From the NCBI RefSeq assembly GCF_947501385.1, contig NZ_CANMVP010000029.1:1-62250 (forward strand): a stretch of 62,250 bases of DNA, written 5' to 3'. This document shows, piece by piece, positions 27,914 to 38,355 of the stretch. Numbering within the stretch: the stretch's first letter is position 1; each line of letters begins with the position of its first letter. The notes under the pieces are model-generated. The model saw nothing but the letters and a program-made list of their open reading frames with translations, had not been told where the DNA came from and did not search any database. The stretch comes from an uncultured Polaribacter sp. (GTDB taxonomy: Bacteria; Bacteroidota; Bacteroidia; Flavobacteriales; Flavobacteriaceae). The translations under genes were made by a program, and so were the position numbers.

Positions 27914-29959
27914 TTAAAACAAATATTTGAATACTGATGGAATTAAATTAAAACCAAAAGAAAGTGATGTATACAATCCATTATTTGATTCTCTTATGGT
28001 ATTGTTATCCACAATTCTATCTGTTTTACCAAATCGGTATCCTAAACCTAGGTTTAAATTTCTGATAGGCTCTATACCAATACCAAGATAGACGTTGTCA
28101 AAAAACGTTGCATTATCGTAGTCTAAAGAAATATCGATATGTGTTGTTTTAAGCCAGTTTGGATTGTTTATATCTAAATTCTGAGGTGTTATGTATGTAG
28201 AAAATGTAATTGATGGTTTAAAGTTCCAGTTATCTACTTTGGTTTCTTTGAGATTAGTATCATACTCATATTTGTAGTCGTTTGTATACAGGATACCAGC
28301 AGAAAGTGCAAAGCGATATAAACGACTTGTTGGAGGCAACTCATCACTTACTAAAAGTTCTTTTCTATATTTAATTTCATAACTCGGTTTTTTTTCTTTG
28401 CCTTCTTCTATTTTTTGTATGTAATTATCTATTACTAGTTGTTTGGCGTATAAATTTATAGTAGCTGCTTTGTTTGCAACAAAAGGTATTGGGTATTTTA
28501 AAATATATTCTGTGTAACCAGCTTCTGTTTGTGGGTTAATTTTAATAATTTTTTTTATTTCTTTAAAATCAACAATTTTAGTTAATGCTTCTTTTGTAAA
28601 TTTCAAACTATCATTATGCGTTGAAAAATTCAAAAATGTGAAATTCTTATTTTGAAAAGAATCAATATATTTTATTGCTTTGTCTAATGCTATTTGTTTT
28701 TGTTTTCCACTTATGTTTGAATCTGTTGCGTTTTTAAGTAAGTCTTTTGGTTTTTCTATATTGATGTCTTCGGGTAAAAACATCCCTGCAATACTACTTA
28801 ATAATGTGTCTTCACTTTCTCCTATAGTTTCTAATACTTTTACATTACTAGGTGATTCTATAAATACTGAATCATTTTGAGTAGAAGACATCGAAATTAT
28901 AAAAGGATTTTTCTTGACATCTTCTTTATTGAGATTTACAATGTGGGCATATAATTCTGATTCTGTGGTTAAACGAGGTAGGTCTGTTGTAAACCGCCCT
29001 ATATTATATTGTTTGTTTTTTGCGCTAATTTTAGTATCATCTTTCATATTATACACAATTTCTGATACCTTATTTTTTTTGTTAATAATAACACCTTGGT
29101 ATAGTACCTTATAGCTATGTTCTTTTATAAAATTACTCTTCTCATTATTTTTTACAATATCTTTTACCAGTTCTGTTTTTATAGTTTCGTTGGTTTTTAT
29201 GGTGTTCTTTATTTCTGTTTCTAATGTAACTTTTAATTGTTTAATTTGTCTGTTCTCATCTAAAATCTGTAGCTGTAGTGTGTTAATTTTTTTTCCAAGA
29301 TTGTTTATGTATTGAGGTGTTTTTGGAGCGTGAGTAATCAAAGCTAATTTATCAATTAATTTTAGATATGTGTTTAATTCTTTTTCAAGTTTTTCTACTG
29401 TATAGTGTTTTAGAGTGTTTTTTTCTTTGTATTTTTTTAATTCTTCTGTCTTTGATTTTATTGATACTATATTGTCTTTATAGTTTTTTATAGTTGCATT
29501 TAACTGAGCATTATCTGCAGCAACTACGTAACTTGCTAAAGTTGAGTCGAGCTTTATTTTATAACTATTATTTAGAGCATTAAAGTCTAGATTACTTTTA
29601 TCTTTCAATAACTCAGCAGTTTTATTATTTATTTTTATTAATTGATAATTAAGGTAAGAAAAATCTGTTTTGTTATTGATTTTAAAATTTCCATTTTTAT
29701 AATCTTTACTACTAAATAATGTAGTTGATTCCATGATGTTTGTCTCATAATTGTATTCTTGACTCCACCTATAAATTAATTTATAATTTTTATATTCTTT
29801 ATCTGTAATATTATCTATTTTAAAATAAATGTCTTCATTAGAAGTACTGTAATATTGTGTTATTTTTCCTTCTTTGTTAAAATGAACTGTGCTATTTTGA
29901 CTACTAATTCTGGTTGCAGTTACTAAAAAAACTATTAATAAAAAGTATTTTTGATTCAT
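27914..29959 (-). CDS. Exported coiled-coil protein with possible outer-membrane end
   Basis: 681 residues when started at MNQKYFLLIV (ATG at 29959-29957), which gives a proper signal peptide ending ISSQN. The open frame reaches upstream to about 30097, but that extension adds a second hydrophobic stretch and is less likely. Residues about 130-270 are strongly helical and rich in Lys, Glu and Asn (coiled coil). The last 150 residues alternate aromatic and polar positions (GLGYRFGKTD, GLYTSLSFGFN) and end in Phe, as in outer-membrane beta barrels. I do not recognise the family. It faces away from the kinase at 30338. Confidence 0.65.
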   Translation of the reverse strand: MNQKYFLLIVFLVTATRISSQNSTVHFNKEGKITQYYSTSNEDIYFKIDNITDKEYKNYKLIYRWSQEYNYETNIMESTTLFSSKDYKNGNFKINNKTDFSYLNYQLIKINNKTAELLKDKSNLDFNALNNSYKIKLDSTLASYVVAADNAQLNATIKNYKDNIVSIKSKTEELKKYKEKNTLKHYTVEKLEKELNTYLKLIDKLALITHAPKTPQYINNLGKKINTLQLQILDENRQIKQLKVTLETEIKNTIKTNETIKTELVKDIVKNNEKSNFIKEHSYKVLYQGVIINKKNKVSEIVYNMKDDTKISAKNKQYNIGRFTTDLPRLTTESELYAHIVNLNKEDVKKNPFIISMSSTQNDSVFIESPSNVKVLETIGESEDTLLSSIAGMFLPEDINIEKPKDLLKNATDSNISGKQKQIALDKAIKYIDSFQNKNFTFLNFSTHNDSLKFTKEALTKIVDFKEIKKIIKINPQTEAGYTEYILKYPIPFVANKAATINLYAKQLVIDNYIQKIEEGKEKKPSYEIKYRKELLVSDELPPTSRLYRFALSAGILYTNDYKYEYDTNLKETKVDNWNFKPSITFSTYITPQNLDINNPNWLKTTHIDISLDYDNATFFDNVYLGIGIEPIRNLNLGLGYRFGKTDRIVDNNTIRESNNGLYTSLSFGFNLIPSVFKYLF

Positions 29960-30337
29960 GTCAGTTGATTTTAAGATGGTTAGAGCTTTAAAAGTACTAT
30001 AAATATTTTTTTTGCAATTACCTACAAATAGGTATATTTTTAAAAACCTGTAATTAAAAAGACAAGAAATATAAAAAAGAAGCTGTCTAAAAAGCATTAA
30101 ACTATATTATTTTGAGCATAGTTTAAAAATCTATATCATGGATAATGATACCATAAGATTTAAAAGTTAAAAGGTTCAGATAAAGTGTGTTAATTTTGCT
30201 GATTTTGATTAATATATTATCTTTCTCAAAAATTAATAGATCATTTTTACTTTCTAAATTGCTTATTTAAAAAATAATTTACTTCCATTCTATACTAAAA
30301 AATATTGTATTAGATGGTTTAATACTGACTTTGGTGT

Positions 30338-32338
30338 ATGAGGTTTTTCTTAAAAAAAGTTATACTATTTTATATTGGGTTTTTAGTATGCAGTAGTTCA
30401 TATTCCCAAAATACTTTAGAAAAAATAACCATTCTTAAACAAAAAATAGCGCAAGAGAATGTTGTGATTGATAGCGCCGTTTCAGCACAAATTTCAATAT
30501 TTTTACCTGACTTAATACTACAAAAAGAATGGGATACTGCACTATTCTTTACAAATGCTTTAGGGAATTACTATACCTATAAAATTATTAACCATGTAAA
30601 AGCATATCAAATCTTAGATGATTTTTCTATGCATCTTACCAAATGTACCAACACAAAAGAAATTGCTGCTTTTTATATTGCGTATGCCGAAGCAGCTACC
30701 TATACAAAACGCTTAGAAAAATCGCTAGAAATTTTAGACAAAAGCTTTGTTTTTTTTAATAAACTACAGGATTCTACCTTATACGAATATGGATATGCCT
30801 ATTTAAAAGCTGGCGAAAATGCAAGTAAATTAAATATGATGTCTGAGAGTGTTGCATATTTTGAAAAAGCTAAAGATATTTTTAAATCTCAAAAAGATAC
30901 CCTAAATCTTCTATGGGCGAATAATGGTTTGAGTACCTTATATGGACGTAATGGGTTGTATGAAAAAGCAGCTGAAGAGCGCATTCCTATTTATAATTTG
31001 GGGAGTCTTATAAAAGAACATCAAGTAGTATCTATGGCACATTTACAGGCGGTGATTGATGCTATGAAACTTAATGAACCAGACAAACAGTTGCATCATA
31101 TTAGAAAAGCGTTGAGTTTGAAGAATGAGAATGCTGATGTACAAGAAATTATAAACATTCTTACCACAAGTTTTGCGGTGATGATTTATGCCCAAGAAAA
31201 AAAAATAGATTCTTCTAATCTTTATGCAAGGCAATTGTTGCCCTATGTAGCTAAAGCAGAAAATAACCCTTTTATTAGCACCTATTCTAAACAAGCATTT
31301 GCATACAATGCCCTCGCAAATAGGCGTTATAAAGAAGCACAAAAAATTGGAAGTAACGTGCTAAATTCTTCTTATGCCACAAAAGATTTTAATAATGTAA
31401 TACGAACGCATTTATTTTTAGCAACGGTTTTTGAAAAACAAAGAAAAATAGATTCTTCTTTATATCATCATAAGATATATAGCCGTTTGAATGATTCTTT
31501 ACAAATTGAAATTTCTAAAAGAAAGTTTGCATTTGTGCAAACCCAATTTGATACAGAAAAAAAAGATTTGGCGTTGGCAGAAAAAGAGAAAGACATTCAA
31601 TTTCTTTCGCAAGAGAACAAACTAAAAAGTCAACAATTAATTTTTGGTATTTTATCTGTATTGATCTTGTCTTTTTCTATTTATATGCTTCGTACTTCTC
31701 GTTTTAACAAAAAGAAATTACAACTTCATAAAACATTTGCCGCCAATTTGGTGGATAATTTAGAAACCGAAAGAAAACGCATTGCTACCGATTTGCACGA
31801 CAATATTGGACAAAATTTATTATTACTAAAAAAAAGTTATCATTATACGGCAGCTAAAAATAACGAAACACTTCATTTAATTAATGAAACTATTAATGAA
31901 ATTCGCAATGTATCTAGCAAATTACATCCTTTTCAATTTGAGCAATTAGGATTTATAAAGTCTTTGGAAAATATGATGGATGGATTTCAAAAAAATTCAA
32001 CCGTATTTTATTCCTATACCATTGATGCCATTTCTGGAATATTGCCCAAAGAAAAAGAGTTGCTTATTTTTAGGATGCTCCAGGAAGCCATCACAAATGT
32101 AGAAAAACATGCCCATGCAACTGCTTGCAATTTAACCATTACCAAAGAAGCAAAAATTATTAGATTTGTTTTAAAAGATAATGGCAGAGGTTTTTTTGTT
32201 GGCCACGCACTCGAATCCTCTAGAAGCTTGGGGTTAAAAAGTTTGCGGGAAAGAGCACAATATCTAAATGCCATCTTAAACATTACCTCTCAACCCGCAA
32301 CAGGAACTACCATCACTATTAAAATAAAAAAACAATGA
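30338..32338 (+). CDS. TPR-containing NarX/UhpB-type histidine kinase
   Basis: 666 residues. A signal-type N-terminus (about 1-22) is followed by tetratricopeptide-like helical repeats (about 60-400) facing the periplasm, one membrane helix (about 440-460), a HisKA_3 segment with phosphoacceptor H487 in ATDLHDNIGQNLL, and an HATPase domain (EAITNVEKHAHA, DNGRGF, GLKSLRERA). Kinases of this layout pair with LuxR-type regulators. Its stop overlaps the start of the regulator gene (ATGAGTG). The likely outputs are the HTH gene and the large T9SS protein directly downstream. Confidence 0.92.
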   Translation: MRFFLKKVILFYIGFLVCSSSYSQNTLEKITILKQKIAQENVVIDSAVSAQISIFLPDLILQKEWDTALFFTNALGNYYTYKIINHVKAYQILDDFSMHLTKCTNTKEIAAFYIAYAEAATYTKRLEKSLEILDKSFVFFNKLQDSTLYEYGYAYLKAGENASKLNMMSESVAYFEKAKDIFKSQKDTLNLLWANNGLSTLYGRNGLYEKAAEERIPIYNLGSLIKEHQVVSMAHLQAVIDAMKLNEPDKQLHHIRKALSLKNENADVQEIINILTTSFAVMIYAQEKKIDSSNLYARQLLPYVAKAENNPFISTYSKQAFAYNALANRRYKEAQKIGSNVLNSSYATKDFNNVIRTHLFLATVFEKQRKIDSSLYHHKIYSRLNDSLQIEISKRKFAFVQTQFDTEKKDLALAEKEKDIQFLSQENKLKSQQLIFGILSVLILSFSIYMLRTSRFNKKKLQLHKTFAANLVDNLETERKRIATDLHDNIGQNLLLLKKSYHYTAAKNNETLHLINETINEIRNVSSKLHPFQFEQLGFIKSLENMMDGFQKNSTVFYSYTIDAISGILPKEKELLIFRMLQEAITNVEKHAHATACNLTITKEAKIIRFVLKDNGRGFFVGHALESSRSLGLKSLRERAQYLNAILNITSQPATGTTITIKIKKQ

Positions 32339-32961
32339 GTGTAACTATTGTATTGGCAGATGACCATCCATTGTTATTAGCTGGGAATGAACAATTTTTA
32401 AAAAAGAAAGGATATCAGGTTCTAGCTACAACTACCAATGGCAATAGTGCGTACAACTCCATTTTAGAATACAAACCTCAACTGGCAATTTTAGACTTCG
32501 ACATGCCTATTCAAAACGGATTAGAAGTCGCAAAAGCATGTATTCAAAATCAATTAGGGGTAAAAATTATTATTTTAACCCTTTACAAACAAGAAGCCAT
32601 TGTTAAAGAAGTTGGAGAAACCATCCATGGTTATATTTTAAAAGACGATGAACTATCAGAATTAGAAAAATGCATACATATTGTCTTAAAAGGAAAATCC
32701 TACATTAGTAACAATTTGCAAGAAACCATTCATCTTTATAAGGTAACTAGTAACCAATACAATTTAACTGCTACAGAAATTAAAATACTATCGTATTTAT
32801 CAAAAGATAAATCTTCTGCACAAATTGCAGCGCATTTGTACATTTCTAAACGAACGGTAGAAAAGCACAGAAGCAACATCATTCAAAAATTAGGCATTAA
32901 ATCTTCACAAAATTCTCTCTTATTATGGGTGCAAAAAAATCCAGATTTTTTTAATACGTAG
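32335..32961 (+). CDS. LuxR/NarL-type response regulator
   Basis: 208 residues. The receiver (1-118) has the acidic pocket ADD and phosphoacceptor D54 in AILDFDMPIQNG. The LuxR HTH (about 143-205) has TATEIKILSYLSKDKSSAQIA then ISKRTVEKHRSNIIQKLGI. It overlaps the kinase gene by 4 bp. Its stop codon TAG lies inside the palindrome at 32953-32972, a candidate binding site for this protein or for the stand-alone HTH protein that follows. Confidence 0.93.
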   Translation: MSVTIVLADDHPLLLAGNEQFLKKKGYQVLATTTNGNSAYNSILEYKPQLAILDFDMPIQNGLEVAKACIQNQLGVKIIILTLYKQEAIVKEVGETIHGYILKDDELSELEKCIHIVLKGKSYISNNLQETIHLYKVTSNQYNLTATEIKILSYLSKDKSSAQIAAHLYISKRTVEKHRSNIIQKLGIKSSQNSLLLWVQKNPDFFNT

Positions 32962-33001
32962 GTATACGTATTGTAGAAGATTATAGGTGTATTTATTTTT
33001 A
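32953..33001 (+). promoter_or_regulatory. TACGTA palindrome plus -7 box, copy 1
   Basis: The palindrome AATACGTAGGTATACGTATT (32953-32972) overlaps the stop of the response regulator gene. TATTTTTA, one base off the TAnnTTTG -7 consensus, starts at 32994, 31.5 bp from the palindrome centre. The same spacing occurs at copy 2 (33223). The -7 box is only 6 bp from the ATG at 33007, so this copy would give a nearly leaderless transcript or may be a duplicated relic. Confidence 0.6.
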
Positions 33002-33006
33002 CAGCT

Positions 33007-33231
33007 ATGAAATCTTCAACGAAGAACATACTATTAACAAATGTAGAATTAGAGATTTTGAGCTACATTAAACAAGGATTTTCTTCCTCTTATATTGCAC
33101 AGGTTCGAAATTGTTCTGTAAGAACCATAGAAAAGCATCGCAGCAATATCATTACCAAATTAGAACTGCCATCTTCACAAAATGCCTTATTGTTTTGGGC
33201 CTTTAACAATTTAAATACTACAGATACGTAG
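33007..33231 (+). CDS. Stand-alone LuxR-type HTH protein
   Basis: 74 residues consisting of just a LuxR/NarL HTH domain: LTNVELEILSYIKQGFSSSYIA then CSVRTIEKHRSNIITKLEL. It is a clear paralogue of the C-terminal domain of the regulator just upstream (shared EKHRSNII, SSQNXLL), lacks any receiver, and ends in the same kind of palindrome. GerE-like single-domain proteins of this size can bind DNA as dimers. It may compete with or assist the response regulator at the TACGTA sites. Confidence 0.85.
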   Translation: MKSSTKNILLTNVELEILSYIKQGFSSSYIAQVRNCSVRTIEKHRSNIITKLELPSSQNALLFWAFNNLNTTDT

Positions 33232-33271
33232 GTCTACGTATTTTATACAGCACAATTTCGAAATATTTTTG
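33223..33271 (+). promoter_or_regulatory. TACGTA palindrome plus -7 box, copy 2
   Basis: GATACGTAGGTCTACGTATT at 33223-33242, containing the stop of the HTH gene, then TATTTTTG (a perfect -7 box) at 33264-33271, again 31.5 bp from the palindrome centre. The ATG of the 1594-residue T9SS gene is at 33300, leaving a leader of about 20 nt. This is the most convincing promoter of the pair. Confidence 0.7.
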
Positions 33272-33299
33272 TCTTCAGCAATCTTAAATATTTTTTGTT

Positions 33300-36200
33300 A
33301 TGAATAAAATGCCCCATTTTCTAAGTTATATACTTTTCTTTTTGCTAACGCTAACTAATTCTGCACAATCTAGAATTTATGTGAATGCTAGTGCCGCATC
33401 AGGTGGAGATGGTACTAGTTGGGCAACGGCTTATAATTCATTACAAAGTGCACTAATTGTTGCAAATACTGAAATTTGGATCGCATCGGGCACGTACAAA
33501 CCTGATGTTTCAGATGAAAACATTCGATTTACGATTCCTTCAAATACAACACTATTAGGCGGTTTTAATGGTTCAGAAACCTTAGCTAGTCAAAGAGACT
33601 GGAATGCCAATCCTACTATTTTAAGTGGTGATTTAAATAATTCTAATGCAGCAGATGCTGGCGATAGCCATACCATTATGCTTATACAGAATAATAATGT
33701 TGTGTTGGATGGTTTGATTTTCGAACATGGCTATGCAGACAATGTCAGTATATCGTTTGGTGTCGATGGTGGCGCAATGTATGCCACAAATAGTTTTCAA
33801 ATTCAGAACAGTATTTTTAGAAATAACTATGCACAAGATACAGGTGGTGCCATAGCTATTACAGGGGTGTCCTCAAGTTTAGAGAACGTTTTATTTTATG
33901 GAAATACGAGTGGGTTGCGTGGTGGTGCGGTCTACATGACCAATAATGATGGAATTCTATTGACAACTAATGCTACTTTTTACAATAATACCTCTACAGA
34001 AGGAGGCGGTTTGGAAGTCCGTCGAGGTACAGGTTTAATTTACAACAGTATTTTTACGGGAAATTCAGGATCACCAGCCAATATGAGCTTTTCACTTTCT
34101 GGAACAGGTGTGATTTACAATAGTCTTCTAGACGGAACTATGCCTACTGGTTTATTAGATGGTGGAGCTAATCTTTTCAATACAGACCCGTTATTTATAG
34201 ATGCAGCCAGTGCCAATTTCACCTTGGCAGCACTTTCTCCAGCAATCGATAGTGGTAACAACAATTATGTGAACCAAACAAAAGACCTGGGTGGTAATGA
34301 CAGAATCATTCCAAAAAATAGCGACACTGCCATTGTAGATATGGGGGCTTATGAGACCTTAAACCCATGTTTGCCCTTTACAGACAATAGAATCTATGTA
34401 AATGCGGCAGCCACAGGAAGCAATGATGGCAGTAGTTGGGCAAATGCGTTTACAGATTTGCAAGATGCTTTATCAGTATCTAATTGTGTATATGAAATTT
34501 GGGTAGCAGCGGGCACTTACATACCTCATGTTTCAGATAGTCAAATTCGTTTTGTAACCGCAGAAAACACAAAACTGTTGGGTGGTTTTAACGGTACCGA
34601 AACCCTAGCTAGCCAAAGAGATTGGAATGTGAACCCCACCATTCTTAGTGGAGATTTAGACAATTCTGGAACTCATAATATAGGAGATAGTACTTTTATC
34701 ATAAACTCTTCTGGAGATAATACAACCTTTGATGGACTTATTATAGAATTTGGGTATTCACTTAGATCATCACCTGCAGCAGGCATCTACAATACCGCAG
34801 ACAACATTCAAATAAAAAACTGTGTTTTCAGGAATAATTTTTGTTTTAATGGCAGTAGTGGTGTTTTTAATTATGGAGGAACAAATATTGATATTGTAAA
34901 TTCTGTCTTTCACGATAATTTTGGACTTTTCGGTGTTGCCATACAATCGAGAGGCTCAGGGATAGAAGTACCCGATGTTATAAATGTTACCAATTGTACC
35001 ATAACTAAAAATTCTGCAGATAGTGGTTTAAGTATACATGTATATGGCCAAACGATTATAAATGTATATAATACTATTTTTGACGATAATTATAATTCTT
35101 CCTCAACTTCAGAAGAAGTTGTAGATGTGAATGAGAGAGTGAATGTATATCATTCAATTACCAGCTCTTCAACATCTAATATGAGTTGTTCAAATGGTAA
35201 TATTATCAATCAATCTGCGCAATTTGTGGATTCAGATACTCATGATTATCGCTTACAATCAAACTCGCCAGCCATAGATAGTGGAGATAATTCTTATATT
35301 TCTGAACCGCTCGATTTTTTAAAAAACCCAAGAATTATAGCTGCGGTAAGTGATGGAAGCCCGACAGTAGATATGGGTGCCGTTGAAAATACTATTGTTG
35401 GTTTAAGCCCATACGTGCCAATCAATGGAATCGTTTATGTAAACGCATCCGCTACAGGAAACAATAGGGGTGAGAGTTGGGCAAATGCTTTTACCACTTT
35501 ACAAGAAGCGTTATTGCAAGTTTCAGCCTGTATAGACGAAATTTGGGTTGCTAAGGGTACTTACAAACCAGATACTTCAGATGAAAACATTCCATTTTTA
35601 ATTTCTAAGAAGATAACATTATTAGGAGGGTTTAACGGTACAGAAACTTTAGCTAGCCAAAGAGATTGGTACGCCAACTCAACAATTTTAAGTGGCGATT
35701 TAAACAATTCAGATACAGCAGATGCCGGAGATAGCCATACCATTATCCTCGTTCAAAACAATGATGTGGTTATTGATGGATTTATCTTCGAACATGGGTA
35801 TGCCGACGATAATAGTGTGCTTTATGGTCAACATGGAGGAGCTATGTATGTTACAGGAAGTGTCGATATGCAGAATTGCATCTTTAGAAACAATTATGCC
35901 TTGAATGTAGGAGGTGCCGTTACAACCACAGGCTTGCAGATGCGTTTGGAGAACACCCTGTTTTATAATAATACAGGTAACGAACTTGGTGGTGGAATTT
36001 ATGTAAATAACGATGCGGGTACAATAGATATTGTAAACGCTACTTTTTGGGGCAACACATCTGCAGAAGGAGGTGGTATTGATGTAAGACGCGGTACCGC
36101 CAATATCTATAATAGTATTTTTGCAGGGAATTCAGGCACGCTCAATAACATTAGCTTTTCGCTCTCGGGCACAGGAACTTTGTATAATAGCCTTTTAGAT

Positions 36201-38084
36201 GGTGTTTTACCTGCTGGTTTAACAGACGGTGGAGGCAATCTATTAAATACAGCTCCTTTATTTAGCGATTCTAGTTCCAATGATTTTACATTGAGTAAAA
36301 ATTCACCCGCTATAAACAGTGGAGGTAATTTTGAATCATTAACCCAAGATTTAGCGGGTAATTCAAGAATTATTAGTAGTGCTATAGATATGGGAGCTTA
36401 TGAATTTGATGCTTTTGCAACTACTTGGCTAGGAACTGTCAGCAGTGATTGGAACGATGTTGCGAATTGGAGCAATGGTCTTCCTGACAGCATTACAAAT
36501 GCCTTTTTTACGTTTGAAGCTTTTGGTGATGTTGAAATCACTGCTCAGAATGCCATGGTGAAAGACCTTGTTGTAAACAATGCGTACATTCAAATAAGAC
36601 CTACAGGCGCATTGCATATAAGTGGAGATTTGTATATGGACGATAATGGTGGAGAAGGATCTGGTGAGGGCACCATTAAAATATATTCTGATGCAACCCA
36701 GACGGGTGCCTTGTTGTTGGAAGGAGAAAGCAGGGAAATGGAAAATCTATCCTACGAACAATACCTAACTACTTCTGCCAACCCAACCGATCCAGAAGGC
36801 TGGCATCTGATAGCTGTGCCTTTTGAGAATGAGTACCTGATTAATTTGGCGTATTCGGTTATCACCAATGGAAATAAATATGCGATTGCCACCTATGACA
36901 ATAGCCTGACCGATAACCGATACGAGTATTTTACAGATAGTTCTGGCAACAATGATATTGTGACCGCAGGAAAATTTGATGCTGGAAAAGGATATTCAGT
37001 AAAAAAGGCTACAGACGGCACAGTTGATTATTCTGGGGACTTGCGTACAGATAACGTGGTTTTCATGCTTACTGACAATGCTTCAGGAGGTGGTAATAAA
37101 TGGAATTTGATAGGAAATCCTTTTATGGCGCCGCTTTCTTTGAACGATCAGGCAGATGCTACAAATAATTTTTTAAGGGTGAATGCGACAAAGCTAAATC
37201 CTGCAAGAGTAGCTATATATAAATGGAATTCAACAATTACCTCCTATGAAATCTATAATCAAGCTACCGCAGGTGCTAGCTATATTTCCGTAGGAGAAGG
37301 GTTCTTTGTAGAAGCTGCAACGGGTGGCGGTACAATTGAATTCACAGAAGCTATGCAAACATTGCAGACCAATGCTGCACTTTCTAAATCTGCAAACAGC
37401 ATCCCAGAGATTTACCTTTCTATTTCAGATGGAAGTGCTACAAAGAAAACACAGGTAAAATATTTGGCAGGCACTACTACTGGTTTAGATGTTGGGTATG
37501 ATGCAGGTACTTTTTCTGGCACTTCTAGCACATTTGGTGTGTTTACACATTTAGTTTCAGACAGTGAAGGAGTCGATTTTGGGTTGCAGTGTCTTCCAAA
37601 TAATGATTTTGAAAGTATGGTCATTCCAGTAGGTATAAAAGCTGCGGCACAAACAAAAATTACCATTACTGCGAATGTGTTGAACTTACCCACTGGAGTT
37701 GAAGTATATTTAGAAGATAAAGTCACCCATACCTTTACCAATTTAAATCAAGAAGAGTATTCGTTTACCAGCCCTTTAGCACTCGACGGCATAGGTCGGT
37801 TCTTTCTCCACACAAGCTCAAAAGCCTTGTCTGTAGCTACTGATTTTGTTGTTAGCAACATCAGCATGTATCAAACTTCCCCAGAAAATCTGAGAATTGT
37901 AGGTATTCCGAATGGAATCACAACACTAGCATTGTTTGATGTGTTGGGGAAACAAATCTTAGAAAACAGTTTTGAAGCAAAAGGGGTACATGATGTAGCT
38001 CTTCCATATTTAAAAACAGGTGTGTACATCATCCGTTTACAAACAACACAAGGTATAAAAAGCAAAAAAATTATTGTCAACTAA
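33300..38084 (+). CDS. Large secreted beta-helix protein with T9SS sorting domain
   Basis: 1594 residues. A signal peptide (about 1-22, ending NSAQS) is followed by three homologous blocks of about 340 residues (about 23-355, 365-695, 705-1042). Each block begins IYVNA-A-GS-D(G)-SWA and carries LLGGFNG-ETLASQRDW and VDMGAYE; these are right-handed parallel beta-helix repeats of the polymorphic-outer-membrane / choice-of-anchor type. Then come a beta-rich module (about 1043-1400) and a C-terminal sorting domain ending in KKIIVN. It is probably a surface adhesin or polysaccharide-binding protein. The C-terminal 300 residues resemble those of the protein at 60093. Its promoter carries a TACGTA palindrome, placing it under the adjacent LuxR-type system. 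Confidence 0.88.
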   Translation: MNKMPHFLSYILFFLLTLTNSAQSRIYVNASAASGGDGTSWATAYNSLQSALIVANTEIWIASGTYKPDVSDENIRFTIPSNTTLLGGFNGSETLASQRDWNANPTILSGDLNNSNAADAGDSHTIMLIQNNNVVLDGLIFEHGYADNVSISFGVDGGAMYATNSFQIQNSIFRNNYAQDTGGAIAITGVSSSLENVLFYGNTSGLRGGAVYMTNNDGILLTTNATFYNNTSTEGGGLEVRRGTGLIYNSIFTGNSGSPANMSFSLSGTGVIYNSLLDGTMPTGLLDGGANLFNTDPLFIDAASANFTLAALSPAIDSGNNNYVNQTKDLGGNDRIIPKNSDTAIVDMGAYETLNPCLPFTDNRIYVNAAATGSNDGSSWANAFTDLQDALSVSNCVYEIWVAAGTYIPHVSDSQIRFVTAENTKLLGGFNGTETLASQRDWNVNPTILSGDLDNSGTHNIGDSTFIINSSGDNTTFDGLIIEFGYSLRSSPAAGIYNTADNIQIKNCVFRNNFCFNGSSGVFNYGGTNIDIVNSVFHDNFGLFGVAIQSRGSGIEVPDVINVTNCTITKNSADSGLSIHVYGQTIINVYNTIFDDNYNSSSTSEEVVDVNERVNVYHSITSSSTSNMSCSNGNIINQSAQFVDSDTHDYRLQSNSPAIDSGDNSYISEPLDFLKNPRIIAAVSDGSPTVDMGAVENTIVGLSPYVPINGIVYVNASATGNNRGESWANAFTTLQEALLQVSACIDEIWVAKGTYKPDTSDENIPFLISKKITLLGGFNGTETLASQRDWYANSTILSGDLNNSDTADAGDSHTIILVQNNDVVIDGFIFEHGYADDNSVLYGQHGGAMYVTGSVDMQNCIFRNNYALNVGGAVTTTGLQMRLENTLFYNNTGNELGGGIYVNNDAGTIDIVNATFWGNTSAEGGGIDVRRGTANIYNSIFAGNSGTLNNISFSLSGTGTLYNSLLDGVLPAGLTDGGGNLLNTAPLFSDSSSNDFTLSKNSPAINSGGNFESLTQDLAGNSRIISSAIDMGAYEFDAFATTWLGTVSSDWNDVANWSNGLPDSITNAFFTFEAFGDVEITAQNAMVKDLVVNNAYIQIRPTGALHISGDLYMDDNGGEGSGEGTIKIYSDATQTGALLLEGESREMENLSYEQYLTTSANPTDPEGWHLIAVPFENEYLINLAYSVITNGNKYAIATYDNSLTDNRYEYFTDSSGNNDIVTAGKFDAGKGYSVKKATDGTVDYSGDLRTDNVVFMLTDNASGGGNKWNLIGNPFMAPLSLNDQADATNNFLRVNATKLNPARVAIYKWNSTITSYEIYNQATAGASYISVGEGFFVEAATGGGTIEFTEAMQTLQTNAALSKSANSIPEIYLSISDGSATKKTQVKYLAGTTTGLDVGYDAGTFSGTSSTFGVFTHLVSDSEGVDFGLQCLPNNDFESMVIPVGIKAAAQTKITITANVLNLPTGVEVYLEDKVTHTFTNLNQEEYSFTSPLALDGIGRFFLHTSSKALSVATDFVVSNISMYQTSPENLRIVGIPNGITTLALFDVLGKQILENSFEAKGVHDVALPYLKTGVYIIRLQTTQGIKSKKIIVN

Positions 38085-38110
38085 TTTGAAAAAAAGGCTA
38101 AAAGCGAGAA

Positions 38111-38302
38111 ATGATGAAAAATAAACATATAAAATCTACAGAAAAAAATAAAGAAATCAGCCGTAAAGAAGCTATTCACAAGATTAGTAATTACGGGAAG
38201 TATGCAGCATTAACTGCATTAGGAACCTATTTGATCTTGAATCCACAAAAGGCACAAGCGCAAAGTGTTGCTCCTGAAGGTGTAGGAGATGGTTTTTTTT
38301 AA
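38111..38302 (+). CDS. Small exported protein, SRKEA type
   Basis: 63 residues (62 if the second ATG is used), starting 26 bp after the T9SS gene. A basic N-terminus ends in ISRKEAIHKI, then comes NYGKYAALTALGTYLILNP and AQAQS, which looks like a membrane/export segment with a signal-peptidase site (AQA-QS). That would leave a tail of about 13 residues, QSVAPEGVGDGFF. A paralogue with the same core (KYAALT-LGTY-ILNPQKAQAQS) follows another T9SS gene, at 59909-60085. I recall no characterised member; function unknown. Confidence 0.75.
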   Translation: MMKNKHIKSTEKNKEISRKEAIHKISNYGKYAALTALGTYLILNPQKAQAQSVAPEGVGDGFF

Positions 38303-38355
38303 TAAAGTTATAAAAATTTATGTATTAAATTATTAAATAATCAAGTCATTACTAA

